NCBI GenBank assembly: GCA_947500545.1
Contig: CANMSO010000009.1
Span: forward strand, 1 to 64,000
DNA: 64,000 nt
Origin: an uncultured Aquimarina sp.
GTDB lineage: Bacteria; Bacteroidota; Bacteroidia; Flavobacteriales; Flavobacteriaceae
Direction of reading: 5' to 3'
Shown here: piece after piece, positions 18,208 through 27,197 of the stretch
How positions within the stretch are numbered: the stretch's first letter is position 1
Layout of the letters: each line of letters begins with the position of its first letter
Notes under the pieces: model-generated
Seen by the model: only the letters and a program-made list of their open reading frames with translations
Databases searched by the model: none
Told to the model about the DNA's origin: nothing
Translations under genes and position numbers: made by a program

Positions 18208-19986
18208 ATGACTAAAATTACCTACAGCATTTTTGTCCTGGCCCTTTTTATGGCTACCCAAGGAATTGCTCAATCTTTTTCTTCTAAAATGTTAGAAATA
18301 AAAGAAGTTTCTTATCCAAAAAATCCATTGCCAGAAAGCTTCAAAAACTATAGCATAGAGGCATCAGACAAAAAGAACCTAGGGCCTTTCCTAAGTAATT
18401 CTGAAGTAGCTTCAACGCTAGGTTTTCAGAGTTTTGAATATACAGAACAAAGCCCACAATTTGTTATAAAATATCTTGCTTCAGAACCATTTATTACAAA
18501 AACACTTACCCCAAAAATTACAAAAGACGGTAAGCAAGAGTATAGATTTACAGTTAAAACAACAATGTCTATAAACGTAACTGTTACAGATCCTACAAAA
18601 ACCAAACTTATCTATAATAAGCAATATAAATTGCAAGACATTTTTCTTGATCCTTCTACAGGACAACCATCTACAGTTGTAAAACAAGAACCTGAAGACC
18701 TGCATTATAAAGTTGAACGTACAGTAACTGAAGAAGAAGTAGGAGAGTATTTTACAATCTCTGAAGACGGGAAAAAGTTTAGACTTACTGAATCTTACCT
18801 TAGACAGGTTTTGGGAGCACAATTATCTCGTCTTATGCTAAAAGCAGGGAAAGATTTACAAAAACAATTTGACCTAAGAGTGAACAACAATCTTCAGCGT
18901 TATTATGTATTGAATAAAATTGAAGAAGAACCAAAATCGGACGAACTTTATTTATCTCTGCAAAATATATTCAAGAATATAGAATCTGTAGAAGATTATT
19001 ACAATGCCAAATCCGATATTCAGGATCACTTAGCTTTTAACCAAAGTATTATTGACAAATATGATGTTAATGATAAAAAACAGGTTAAAGTAGTATGGGC
19101 TTCAACATTTGATCAAGCTCTTTTACTTAGTATGGTCAAAGAATTTGATAAAGCAAAAGAATATTCGAATACAGCTATAGATTTTAAGATCAGAAAACAA
19201 GTATCTAAATTACTTTTTACCACGATACTTAATGCTAAAGACGGTTATGCTCGTGTTTTTGAGGCCGATGGAACCAGAAAAGCAATAGAACCACCTTACA
19301 AGGGACTTGTACCTAACGCACCTACTACTACTGATGCAACTGGTGGATCAACAAGTGGTGCACCTAAAAAAGTAAAAGAAGTCAAAATTGACAAACTTGC
19401 TGGATATGTTCTTAATGAAAAAGGAGAAAAGGAATACGAAGGTACAGTATATATAGAATTTGCTGGTAACAAAATGAAAAAGGTACTTGATTTGGACACA
19501 AAACAAACTGTTGAAGAACCAAGTACAGATTATGGGAAAGAGTTATTGGTGGCGTATGATAAGAAAGGAAAAATGAAGGGAAAAAAGATCAAGGCCAAAG
19601 AGTTATTTTCTTTTTATGTAAATGACACTAAAGAAACTTACGAAGGTTTTGGAACAGAAAAAGATGCCTTAGAAAAACTAATGAGTATGGCCACTCTTGG
19701 TGCTGGAAATCACAAATACTACTTAGTAAAACACGACGCCGGAAAAGTAAAAATATACGAAGACAGAACCACTGCCTTTGATGGGTTTGTATTAAAACTA
19801 ACCAAAGAAGAAAAAGGTATCAAGATTGCAAAAAATATGGAATCTGCTAAGTTTATTTCTAAAATGTCGGATTTATACGAAAAATGCAAGGAGCTAAAGG
19901 AGCAGATCAAAAAGGGTGATTTTTCTAATACCATGGAAGATCACATAAAAATGGCTGACACATACAGTTCTTGTGTGAAGAAATAA
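18208..19986 (+). CDS. Secreted protein of unknown function
   Basis: 592 residues with a signal peptide ending GIAQ (residue 21). The N-terminal third is beta-rich, the middle helical, and a Gly/Thr/Ser linker (about 370-385) leads to a basic C-terminal part with paired short strands (KLAGYVLNEKGEKEYEGTVYIEF). Cys appears only near the end (YEKCKEL, YSSCVKK). A TATATTTG box at 18173-18180 suggests a promoter. I recognise no family; probably periplasmic or surface-associated. Confidence 0.75.
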   Translation: MTKITYSIFVLALFMATQGIAQSFSSKMLEIKEVSYPKNPLPESFKNYSIEASDKKNLGPFLSNSEVASTLGFQSFEYTEQSPQFVIKYLASEPFITKTLTPKITKDGKQEYRFTVKTTMSINVTVTDPTKTKLIYNKQYKLQDIFLDPSTGQPSTVVKQEPEDLHYKVERTVTEEEVGEYFTISEDGKKFRLTESYLRQVLGAQLSRLMLKAGKDLQKQFDLRVNNNLQRYYVLNKIEEEPKSDELYLSLQNIFKNIESVEDYYNAKSDIQDHLAFNQSIIDKYDVNDKKQVKVVWASTFDQALLLSMVKEFDKAKEYSNTAIDFKIRKQVSKLLFTTILNAKDGYARVFEADGTRKAIEPPYKGLVPNAPTTTDATGGSTSGAPKKVKEVKIDKLAGYVLNEKGEKEYEGTVYIEFAGNKMKKVLDLDTKQTVEEPSTDYGKELLVAYDKKGKMKGKKIKAKELFSFYVNDTKETYEGFGTEKDALEKLMSMATLGAGNHKYYLVKHDAGKVKIYEDRTTAFDGFVLKLTKEEKGIKIAKNMESAKFISKMSDLYEKCKELKEQIKKGDFSNTMEDHIKMADTYSSCVKK

Positions 19987-20007
19987 TCTTTTTAAACAGT
20001 AAACATT

Positions 20008-20037
20008 AAAAAACGCAGTCATACTGGCTGCGTTTTT
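20008..20037 (+). terminator. Terminator
   Basis: AAAAACGCAG, nine-base loop, CTGCGTTTTT, about 22 bp after the preceding stop. Confidence 0.85.
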
Positions 20038-20107
20038 ATGGTTTTCTATAATTAATCTCTATTTACCCAAATTTAATACCCTATAAATCTATCAATACAT
20101 TCTACTT

Positions 20108-21538
20108 ATGAGGAAAATTATTTTTCTAGCATCCTTTATATGCTCCAGTCTTTTTTTATCATGTAGCTCAGATGATTCTGAACCGGTTCAACCTGTTGCT
20201 TGTTTCGAGATCAGTAAAAACGAAATAATTGTTGGTGAGGAAGTTCAAGTATCTGATTGTTCTGAAAATGCTACAGAACTTGTATTCAGTTACAAAATTA
20301 ATGGAGAAGATATTACTACAAGCGTATCTCAGTTCTCGATAGAGTTTTCTATCCCAGGAGAATATCAAATTACCTTAAGAGCATCCAATGCAGAGGGAGG
20401 AGTACATACTATCTTTAAAAACATAACAGTATTAAATGGTGAAAGTAACTTTAAATATTTTGATTATCCCTTAGGAATTAACGCTATCCCTTTAGGATCA
20501 GGTATTGATACAGATACCCAAACTTTATATTTTATTGAGGACAATAGGAACTTTAGTGGACAGACTTCTGAACAAAAATTAATATATAGAGAAATAGATC
20601 TAGATAATACCATTAAACAAAGTCTGTTTGTAGGGTCAACAGAAGGAAGCCGTTTTTCTGGTCACTGTATCAGAACAAAAAACAGCTCCAATCAACTTAC
20701 TTTTGATTTAATACGCTCTGATATAAACTCTTCCCTATCATTTACCATTGCAGAGAATGGTACTTTTGTAAGTGAAGGGTTTACATCATTAAAAGCTACG
20801 CATGGAAATATAGATTTTAATAACGGTAAGGCATTTTATGGAGCTAATTTCGAATTTATTGACAGTACCAAGAAGTTTTCTCCGGTCATAGAAATTAGAG
20901 ATGCCAATAATACAGTCACAAAAACAAATACTTATACTGTTAATTTACCTAATGCTATTATTGGTGACGTGATTGAAACATCTCACGGATATCTAGGATA
21001 TGGTGCTTCTTTTGAACATAACAATAATGACCTTACACTCTATACTCCTGTTCTGTATTTTTTCGATACAAACCTAGATTTAGTAGACTATAAAACTTAT
21101 GAAAATTCTCCACAGAGATCATTTGACATCCCTCTTTTTTATTTATCGAGTTGGTTTCATATCGAAGAACTAAATTCTGGTAACATTGTCTTATATGGTT
21201 TAGACGAAATGATTGTTACAAATTCAGAAGGTGTAGAATTAAAATCAGAAAAGTTTGGCGACCTTTCCTATGCTGAGGGCTTAGTAAATTTAGGAGATTC
21301 TTTTATAATATCAACTCCAGATTTTTTAAGAAAGTTCGATTCTTCGGGAAATGAGATTAAAAACGTTTTCTTTGATGGAGATTATACTCCAAATCTTTTC
21401 TTAAAAGACAATACCATTTTCTTCATTTCCGCATACAACACGACAGATACAATAGAAAACCTTGGTAATCTGAGCATCAGAAAAACTTTTATGGGTGCTG
21501 TCGATAAAGATCTTAATTTTGTTGATCTCAACAATTAA
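20108..21538 (+). CDS. PKD-type lipoprotein, unknown function
   Basis: 476 residues. Lipoprotein signal ending LSC (Cys19) followed by the acidic SSDDSEP seen in exported flavobacterial lipoproteins. Residues about 30-115 form a PKD-like domain (IPGEYQITLRASNAEGG). The rest is beta-rich with recurring strand pairs, possibly a propeller. Flanked by terminators, so a single-gene unit. Probably cell-surface; ligand unknown. Confidence 0.75.
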   Translation: MRKIIFLASFICSSLFLSCSSDDSEPVQPVACFEISKNEIIVGEEVQVSDCSENATELVFSYKINGEDITTSVSQFSIEFSIPGEYQITLRASNAEGGVHTIFKNITVLNGESNFKYFDYPLGINAIPLGSGIDTDTQTLYFIEDNRNFSGQTSEQKLIYREIDLDNTIKQSLFVGSTEGSRFSGHCIRTKNSSNQLTFDLIRSDINSSLSFTIAENGTFVSEGFTSLKATHGNIDFNNGKAFYGANFEFIDSTKKFSPVIEIRDANNTVTKTNTYTVNLPNAIIGDVIETSHGYLGYGASFEHNNNDLTLYTPVLYFFDTNLDLVDYKTYENSPQRSFDIPLFYLSSWFHIEELNSGNIVLYGLDEMIVTNSEGVELKSEKFGDLSYAEGLVNLGDSFIISTPDFLRKFDSSGNEIKNVFFDGDYTPNLFLKDNTIFFISAYNTTDTIENLGNLSIRKTFMGAVDKDLNFVDLNN

Positions 21539-21560
21539 TATATAGTTGTTTAAAAAACTT

Positions 21561-21588
21561 AAAACGCAACCGTGATGGTTGCGTTTTT
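21561..21588 (+). terminator. Terminator
   Basis: AAAACGCAACC, GTGAT loop, GGTTGCGTTTTT. Confidence 0.88.
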
Positions 21589-21651
21589 CTTTTTTAGAAA
21601 CCAAATTTTAGTTTAAAACACCTCAAATACAGGACTAGATTCATTAAAATC

Positions 21652-21681
21652 TTGAAGTTTTATAAGAATCTGCTATATTTG
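21652..21681 (+). promoter_or_regulatory. Promoter of the SPOR gene
   Basis: TTG (21652-21654), 19 bases, TATATTTG (21674-21681). Exact match to the Bacteroidota consensus, 23 bp before the ATG. Confidence 0.65.
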
Positions 21682-21703
21682 AACGTATTAAAACTTAACA
21701 ACC

Positions 21704-22309
21704 ATGGCTTTTATCACAGACGAAGAATTACAAGAACTTAAGGATCAAATAGATAAAGTAGAAGAAGAAAAGCGTTCTGCCACTTACCTTAGCGAGAAAG
21801 CTGTTAAGGATGAGAAGGAAAATTCTAGAAAATTTAAGATTGCGACAATTATTCTAGGCATACTCGCTTTACTAGGTGTTGCAGGAACCGTATATTTCAT
21901 GAATTTTAGCACGCCTTCTGATATGATTTCACAAAAAGATCATAAATCAGAATTAGGAATTCGTGATAATAAAATTTCTGAGTTAGAAGCAACCCTTCAA
22001 AATCTTTCTATGAATCAAGAATTAGCTTCAGACACCAATACAGAGTCTGCTGGCTCTTTGGATGGAGAGATCGTATATGCTGTTCAAATTGGTGCTTTTG
22101 AAGAAAAGAATCTATCCCTTTACTCTGACAATTTTGTCAATTTTAAAGAAATTAAAAGCGAAGGGTTTAATAAATACGCTTTAGGAAATTTTGAAACACT
22201 CACCGAGGCAAAGCGTTTTCGAAGAGAATTAGTTCGACTAGGTTTTAGAAATGCTTTTATCGGTTCTTATCAAGATGGAAAGCGCATAAAAATAGAAGAA
22301 GCTTGGTAA
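21704..22309 (+). CDS. SPOR-domain membrane protein
   Basis: 201 residues: N-terminal acidic coiled coil (1-45), one transmembrane helix (about 48-66, ATIILGILALLGVAGTVYF), a second short coiled coil (about 85-105), and a C-terminal SPOR domain (about 120-200; YAVQIGAFEE, LTEAKRFRRELVRLGF). SPOR domains bind denuded septal peptidoglycan, so a role at the division site or in cell-wall remodelling is likely, though the partner is unknown. Own promoter and terminator. Confidence 0.85.
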   Translation: MAFITDEELQELKDQIDKVEEEKRSATYLSEKAVKDEKENSRKFKIATIILGILALLGVAGTVYFMNFSTPSDMISQKDHKSELGIRDNKISELEATLQNLSMNQELASDTNTESAGSLDGEIVYAVQIGAFEEKNLSLYSDNFVNFKEIKSEGFNKYALGNFETLTEAKRFRRELVRLGFRNAFIGSYQDGKRIKIEEAW

Positions 22310-22318
22310 AAAAATAAA

Positions 22319-22344
22319 AAAAGGAGGCAAATGCCTCCTTTTTT
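22319..22344. terminator. Bidirectional terminator
   Basis: AAGGAGGCA and TGCCTCCTT form a near-perfect palindrome with A and T runs on both sides, between the convergent SPOR gene and the small lipoprotein gene. Confidence 0.85.
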
Positions 22345-22364
22345 GATCAATCAACTCAACATAA

Positions 22365-22715
22365 TCACACATTCACAACAATGTAATTTCTTCCTGATCT
22401 CTTGTAATACACTCCTTTGTGCGTGTAGTACTTTGTTCCTTGAACTTTGACTACTCTATATCCTCTTGGCAATGTAGTCACTCGCACTCCCACAGGAGCA
22501 ACAACTGTTCTATATGCTCTATTCTTTTTTACGTACCATACCCCTCCACTTCTGTAGTATCGTACATTATTATGCACTACTACCCTAGGGTGATGTAATT
22601 TGGTTACTACAACTCCTCTAGCCGGCCTTACAGCAACTGTGGTAGCACATGACGTTGTTAAAAAAGAGGCAAGTAAAATTGGTAAAAACATTTTCAGTAT
22701 CGTATTCATATCCAT
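22365..22715 (-). CDS. Small basic lipoprotein, DUF6515-like
   Basis: 116 residues. Hydrophobic N-terminus ending TTSC (lipobox near residue 23), then a very basic region rich in Val, Arg and Tyr with the repeated patterns VRYYRSGGVWYVKK and TKYYTHKGVYYKRSG. These YY-x-x-G-V-(W/Y)Y repeats are typical of DUF6515-type exported proteins, function unknown. It could start two codons later. Converges on the SPOR gene. Confidence 0.75.
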   Translation of the reverse strand: MDMNTILKMFLPILLASFLTTSCATTVAVRPARGVVVTKLHHPRVVVHNNVRYYRSGGVWYVKKNRAYRTVVAPVGVRVTTLPRGYRVVKVQGTKYYTHKGVYYKRSGRNYIVVNV

Positions 22716-22774
22716 AGTTTTTTGTTTCTTACTATCTAAGACATGAATATTCCTAAAAGGTTTAATCCTTATTT

Positions 22775-23326
22775 TTATTTCTCTACATAATCTTGTATCG
22801 GGATACCATCTATGATGACGTTTTCGAGGACAGATCTACCGTCTTTTACATACACCAAGGCATATACATTTTCCCTAAGATCATCACTATTGGCTTCAGT
22901 ATAGGTTCGTTCTGCATCTTTAGCTTTGGTTTCTTCCATATAAAATCTATTAAATGGAAGTTCAAAATTTATTATTTCTTTGTAATTTCCAGTAACCTTT
23001 GCTATAACATGATCTTTATTAATATCAAGAGGTTCTTTACTGATCTGAACAACTTTAGCAAAACCTTGATCATCCTTTTCAATATATACTCTTACTTTAT
23101 TTCCATACGTATATGAAGTATCTTTCATTGCGAAAGAATTCATCTCATACCGAAGCGTAATATACTTTCCTCTAAAAGGGTCTGTGGGATCAATAGGTCT
23201 GGTTTTAAACTTATAAGCAGTACCAGATACCAGGATGTCTTCACTTTCCCAAATCATTTGTATAGGAACAAAAATCTGTACTAATGCTAATACCATGAAT
23301 CCTATTAATATGTATATCGTTTTCAT
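22775..23326 (-). CDS. GDYXXLXY-domain membrane protein
   Basis: 183 residues: one N-terminal transmembrane helix, then an extracytoplasmic beta domain with PTDPFRGKYITLRYEMN, a variant of the GDYxxLxY motif with Lys for Asp. Such proteins are usually encoded beside DUF2157 membrane proteins, as here: it starts 12 bp downstream of the DUF2157 gene and is probably translated from the same mRNA. The pair probably works together in the envelope; molecular role unknown. Confidence 0.85.
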   Translation of the reverse strand: MKTIYILIGFMVLALVQIFVPIQMIWESEDILVSGTAYKFKTRPIDPTDPFRGKYITLRYEMNSFAMKDTSYTYGNKVRVYIEKDDQGFAKVVQISKEPLDINKDHVIAKVTGNYKEIINFELPFNRFYMEETKAKDAERTYTEANSDDLRENVYALVYVKDGRSVLENVIIDGIPIQDYVEK

Positions 23327-23338
23327 TCGTTCTTTCTT

Positions 23339-24619
23339 TTAGTTATTCTTAATACGTTGTTGTTTTTTTAGCATAACATAATTGGTTACAAAGAATCCAG
23401 ATCCTACCAGAACAAACAATACTCCTCTAATCACGAAACTCATTCCTGTATCAAAAAACCTGCAAACAATAAGTGTTGAGATAATCAACAATCCATAGTT
23501 AAGTATTTTAAAATCGAATCTATCTGCTCCTATTTTTATAGCAGACATCCCGAGAGCAAATACCAACAAATTCATTAGTATCATAGGTAAAATTTCGACA
23601 GAATACAGTAGAAAATAAACCAAACAAAAGATTACAAAAGCTGCCTGAAACAGATTGATAGCTTTCCATCCTTTTTTTGAAATTGTATACCCTAAAATAG
23701 ATGATGCGATAAGAAATAAAACAATAGATACATACAATTCTTGAAGATCGTAGTTATGTATATTAGGAAGCTCATCCCAAATCCAACGAAAAGTAAATAT
23801 CATTAAAGATATTACAGTTCCTAATGATCCAATAATTAGAGAACCATTTCTAAGTGTTCTTACATCTTTAAAAACCGAAAGTCTACCCACATTATATAAC
23901 AAGCCAAACAAAGTGATGTACATTACAAACCCAAGATTGCCTTTACCTACAAAAGCACTAAGTGCTATTACAATACTTGCAGGTACAACCCAATTAAAGA
24001 TTGTAGCGGTATTACTGGATACCCTATTTTTCAATAGATTATAGTAATGAGGAATGATCGCCAATAACATAACGATGTACAACCAAGGCGTTTGCGTGTT
24101 TCTATAGTTCCATAGACCTACTTCTATAGCGTAATATGCACTTAATACTATAGTAAGCAAAGCGACCGCATGAGATCGCAATAAATAAATTAAAGGTAAA
24201 GAGAGTACAATCCAGATAAGAAGGAAAGATCCTAATTCACCAGGGATATTATAAATCTGACTTACCAAAGAGATGCAGGCTCCTACCGAAAATAGAAGAA
24301 ACGTACCCGATGCTTCGCGCCACGTGTTACTTTTTTCTTTAAGAATAGAAAAACCTGCCAGTACCTGCCCTAAAACCAAAGGAACAAATGCCAACATAGT
24401 CTTTGTCAACTTCGAGAAATCATCCCAATTATGGGCTAGCATTAAAATAATACCCGCACCAACCAACATGGCACCAAAAATCCCAAAAATCATAAATAGT
24501 TTATTGGGTTTCCCTATATCTTTGATGGCATAATATTGTTCTATTTTTTCTGAAAGTTCTGGTGAGATCACTTTATCCTTTACCAAGACCTTCAGTTCTT
24601 TATTAAATTTTGAACTCAT
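23339..24619 (-). CDS. DUF2157 multispanning membrane protein
   Basis: About 426 residues starting at the Met at 24619 (MSSKFNKELKVLVKDKVIS). A short soluble helical segment (1-45) with the DUF2157 pattern of basic and acidic residues is followed by about 12 hydrophobic helices. The longer frame to 24724 would run through a terminator hairpin at 24661-24684 and is unlikely to be translated. First gene of a two-gene unit with the GDYXXLXY protein. Function unknown. Confidence 0.85.
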   Translation of the reverse strand: MSSKFNKELKVLVKDKVISPELSEKIEQYYAIKDIGKPNKLFMIFGIFGAMLVGAGIILMLAHNWDDFSKLTKTMLAFVPLVLGQVLAGFSILKEKSNTWREASGTFLLFSVGACISLVSQIYNIPGELGSFLLIWIVLSLPLIYLLRSHAVALLTIVLSAYYAIEVGLWNYRNTQTPWLYIVMLLAIIPHYYNLLKNRVSSNTATIFNWVVPASIVIALSAFVGKGNLGFVMYITLFGLLYNVGRLSVFKDVRTLRNGSLIIGSLGTVISLMIFTFRWIWDELPNIHNYDLQELYVSIVLFLIASSILGYTISKKGWKAINLFQAAFVIFCLVYFLLYSVEILPMILMNLLVFALGMSAIKIGADRFDFKILNYGLLIISTLIVCRFFDTGMSFVIRGVLFVLVGSGFFVTNYVMLKKQQRIKNN

Positions 24620-24653
24620 AATACTGAGATTATATAGTGTTATTAATGTAAAT

Positions 24654-24684
24654 AAAAAAGACGGCTGCAGCCACACAACCGCCT
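24654..24684 (-). terminator. Terminator or attenuator before the DUF2157 gene
   Basis: On the minus strand GGCGGTT and AGCCGTC pair (with G-T wobbles) and are followed by CTTTTTT. It ends transcripts of the YiaA-like gene 35 bp before the DUF2157 start and could act as an attenuator if transcription reads through. Confidence 0.6.
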
Positions 24685-24775
24685 TTCTAATCATCAAAAC
24701 AAGGAGCCTCCCCCCGGACACCAATCAATTATGAAAAAAACACAATTAATTAGCATGACTCCTTCTTTTGATAAC

Positions 24776-25252
24776 TTACTTCTCCTGATTTTCGATAAAC
24801 TTCTTATCCCTCGTATTCTTTTGCACCGCAATGGCTGCAAATAAACTTAAGGTAAAAGACATTCCATAAAAGCCTTTCTCACTAAGCTCCAAGTCAGAAT
24901 TCCATAAACCGATAATCAATAATAAAATTGAAGTAAGGGTTGTAAACCAACTAATCCCATAATAAATATCCGTAACCGGAATCCCTTCTAATCTATCCCT
25001 AACACTTTTTTGTACAGATACTGCAGAGAACAATCCAAATAACAGGATCGTAAAGTAGTATCCTTTTTCGTTGAGCCACATATCGGCATTCCACAGACCG
25101 GTGCAATAGGATATCATACCTATAAATAATGCTGACCATGATGCCGATATAAAAGCTGGTGTTGGCTTTTGATCATAAACTTTAATCTCTTTTTTTTCTA
25201 AATTTTCGTTTACTGTATCCTCAGATACGTCATTACTAAATTTGTACTCCAT
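24776..25252 (-). CDS. YiaA/YiaB-type inner-membrane protein
   Basis: 158 residues with a soluble acidic N-terminus (1-45) and two copies of a two-helix unit, each containing GLWNxDxxLxEKGxY and ending FxAxxVQKxxRD. This internal duplication is the yiaAB two-helix domain (PF05360). Integral to the inner membrane; function unknown. Same strand as the DUF2157 pair but separated from it by a terminator. Confidence 0.88.
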   Translation of the reverse strand: MEYKFSNDVSEDTVNENLEKKEIKVYDQKPTPAFISASWSALFIGMISYCTGLWNADMWLNEKGYYFTILLFGLFSAVSVQKSVRDRLEGIPVTDIYYGISWFTTLTSILLLIIGLWNSDLELSEKGFYGMSFTLSLFAAIAVQKNTRDKKFIENQEK

Positions 25253-25431
25253 GATAATTAATTTTGATGATTAATTTAATGTTCAGTTATGATGTTTGAA
25301 CAGGACAAATGTGCGATGATTCTCTAATGCAGCAAATTCAATTTTTAAAAAAAACTTACGATATATTTTAACTAATTATTTACATTAATCAATATTCATA
25401 GTATATTTGACATCATCAAGCTTACGATATA

Positions 25432-26919
25432 ATGAGTACTATTTCCTCTATAATAAGCACCCTTTCTGACGAAGAAAAGCGAAGTTTTATCGCTTTACTA
25501 AAGCAAAAGAACAAAAGAAACGATACCAAAAACATACAGCTATTCAAGCTTTTGGACGCTTCAGAAACTCCTAAAGATCTTGATATACAGATCTATGGAA
25601 AACCATCTAAAGGTGCTTTTCATGCCCTTTGCAAAAGATTACATGACAGTTTGATTGATTTTGTAGCTTCTAAAAGTTTTGAAGGCGAAACTTCTGAAGA
25701 AATGGAAATCATGAAACTACTGCTAGCCAGTAGAATATTCTTTGAACAAAAGCAATATAAAATCGCTCTAAAAACTATTCAGAAAGCAGAACAAAAGGCC
25801 AAAACTTACGATCTTTTTACCATTCTTAACGAAATTTACTATACCAAAATTCAATATGCTCATATTAATACAAGTGCACCACTCGAGAGATTGATTTCAG
25901 ATTTTAAAAGCAATAAAGAAGCTATACAGCAGGAAGAAAACCTCAACCTCTTCTACGCTACGGTGCAGAATGCTTTGGTGCAACAAAAAAGAGGTTTTAT
26001 TGATATTATAAAAAATACCCTGGCAAAATTTGGGATTTCAATTACCCAGGGTCTTACCTTCAGATCCTTGTTCAAAATCCTGGAGATCACCAATAAGGCG
26101 GCACAGGAAACCAGGGACTATTTTACGATACTACCTTTTGTAGAAGAAACTTATACCCAGATTGAAGCCAAAGAAGACTTGATCGACAAACACTTGTTTT
26201 ATCATATCCAGATTTTGTACTACGTGGCTAATGCATATTTCAGAAATAAAAATTTTACCAAATCACAACATTACCTTTCTATAATGAAGGATCAGATGCA
26301 GAAACATCAACAAAAGTATTACCGGAGATTTTTTCCGCAGTACACTTTACTCCACACTTTTAATCTTAATTATACGGGGCATGCAGAACAAGCAATTTCA
26401 GAACTAGCAATGTTTGATGATGACCGACATAAAGAACAAATTGTTTATCTATTGGATCTAAAACTAAGTCTAATTGTATTTTACTTTCAACAACAACAAT
26501 TTAAAGAATCGATGGGTGTTCTGAACAACCTATACCATAGTGACCAATGGTATACCGAAAAAGCCGGAGCATTGTGGGTGATTAAAAAGAGCCTGGTAGA
26601 AATCCTGTTACATATAGAGCTTGATCATCTTGATCTGGTAGAATCCAGGGTGAATAGTTTTAGGAAAAAATATGGACCTTATCTAAAAAACAATGGTGAA
26701 ACACGTGCATTAGAATTCCTAAAACTTATCCTGGAGTATTATCGCAACCCTGAGGTTGTGACTACAGATACTTTTAAAAACAAAATCGAAAACAAACTCA
26801 CTATTCCTCCTCGTGAGCAGGAGGATATTTTTGAAATGAGTTTCTACGCCTGGTTAAAATCTAAAGCAGAGGAAACTGATTTATATACCACTACGTTGGC
26901 GTTGGTGAATCAGAAATAA
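25432..26919 (+). CDS. Conserved helical-repeat protein, unknown function
   Basis: 495 residues, soluble, no signal peptide. Almost entirely alpha-helical with TPR-like pairs (for example FFEQKQYKIALKTIQKAEQKA and YFRNKNFTKSQHYLSIM), which suggests a protein-interaction scaffold. A TATATTTG box lies 23 bp before the start. I recognise it only as a flavobacterial conserved protein, with no catalytic motif. A dispersed inverted repeat follows it. Confidence 0.75.
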   Translation: MSTISSIISTLSDEEKRSFIALLKQKNKRNDTKNIQLFKLLDASETPKDLDIQIYGKPSKGAFHALCKRLHDSLIDFVASKSFEGETSEEMEIMKLLLASRIFFEQKQYKIALKTIQKAEQKAKTYDLFTILNEIYYTKIQYAHINTSAPLERLISDFKSNKEAIQQEENLNLFYATVQNALVQQKRGFIDIIKNTLAKFGISITQGLTFRSLFKILEITNKAAQETRDYFTILPFVEETYTQIEAKEDLIDKHLFYHIQILYYVANAYFRNKNFTKSQHYLSIMKDQMQKHQQKYYRRFFPQYTLLHTFNLNYTGHAEQAISELAMFDDDRHKEQIVYLLDLKLSLIVFYFQQQQFKESMGVLNNLYHSDQWYTEKAGALWVIKKSLVEILLHIELDHLDLVESRVNSFRKKYGPYLKNNGETRALEFLKLILEYYRNPEVVTTDTFKNKIENKLTIPPREQEDIFEMSFYAWLKSKAEETDLYTTTLALVNQK

Positions 26920-26924
26920 AAGCA

Positions 26925-27041
26925 TCTCGATACAATCCTCCTTCCGTCGGATCACTCGATGTGACGTAGCGTTTCCATTTCAAACTTACCCGTCAGTTCG
27001 AGTGTTTTGTTAGAACGTAGTGAAAACAAAATGTATCGAGA
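26925..27041. repeat. Intergenic inverted-repeat element
   Basis: Outer arms TCTCGATACA (26925) and TGTATCGAGA (27032-27041); inner arms CACTCGA (26953-26959) and TCGAGTG (26998-27004). About 117 bp, with no coding capacity: a dispersed palindromic element or MITE remnant. It forms the left border of the accessory region. Confidence 0.6.
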
Positions 27042-27145
27042 ACCTTTTATCATCGAGATCCCATACACTTTATTTCTGATAAACCACTGCGGTTTCCCGT
27101 AAGGATATTTTGAAAGTTGGTTGTAGGTTAGTAGCTATTGAAGAA

Positions 27146-27165
27146 ATAATAGCAATTGCTATTAT
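27146..27165. repeat. Perfect 20-bp palindrome
   Basis: ATAATAGCAA followed by its exact reverse complement, 6 bp before the first cassette boundary at 27172. It may be a protein-binding site or the remains of a recombination site at the 5' end of the cassette array. Confidence 0.5.
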
Positions 27166-27171
27166 ACAATT

Positions 27172-27181
27172 GTTATGTACA
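27172..27181 (+). repeat. Cassette 1 start core (integron-like)
   Basis: GTTATGTACA. Its exact reverse complement TGTACATAAC occurs just after the gene at 27827-27836. In integron cassettes the first bases of a cassette complement its own 3' inverse core, as seen here. Confidence 0.6.
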
Positions 27182-27197
27182 AGACAAAAAAATATTT

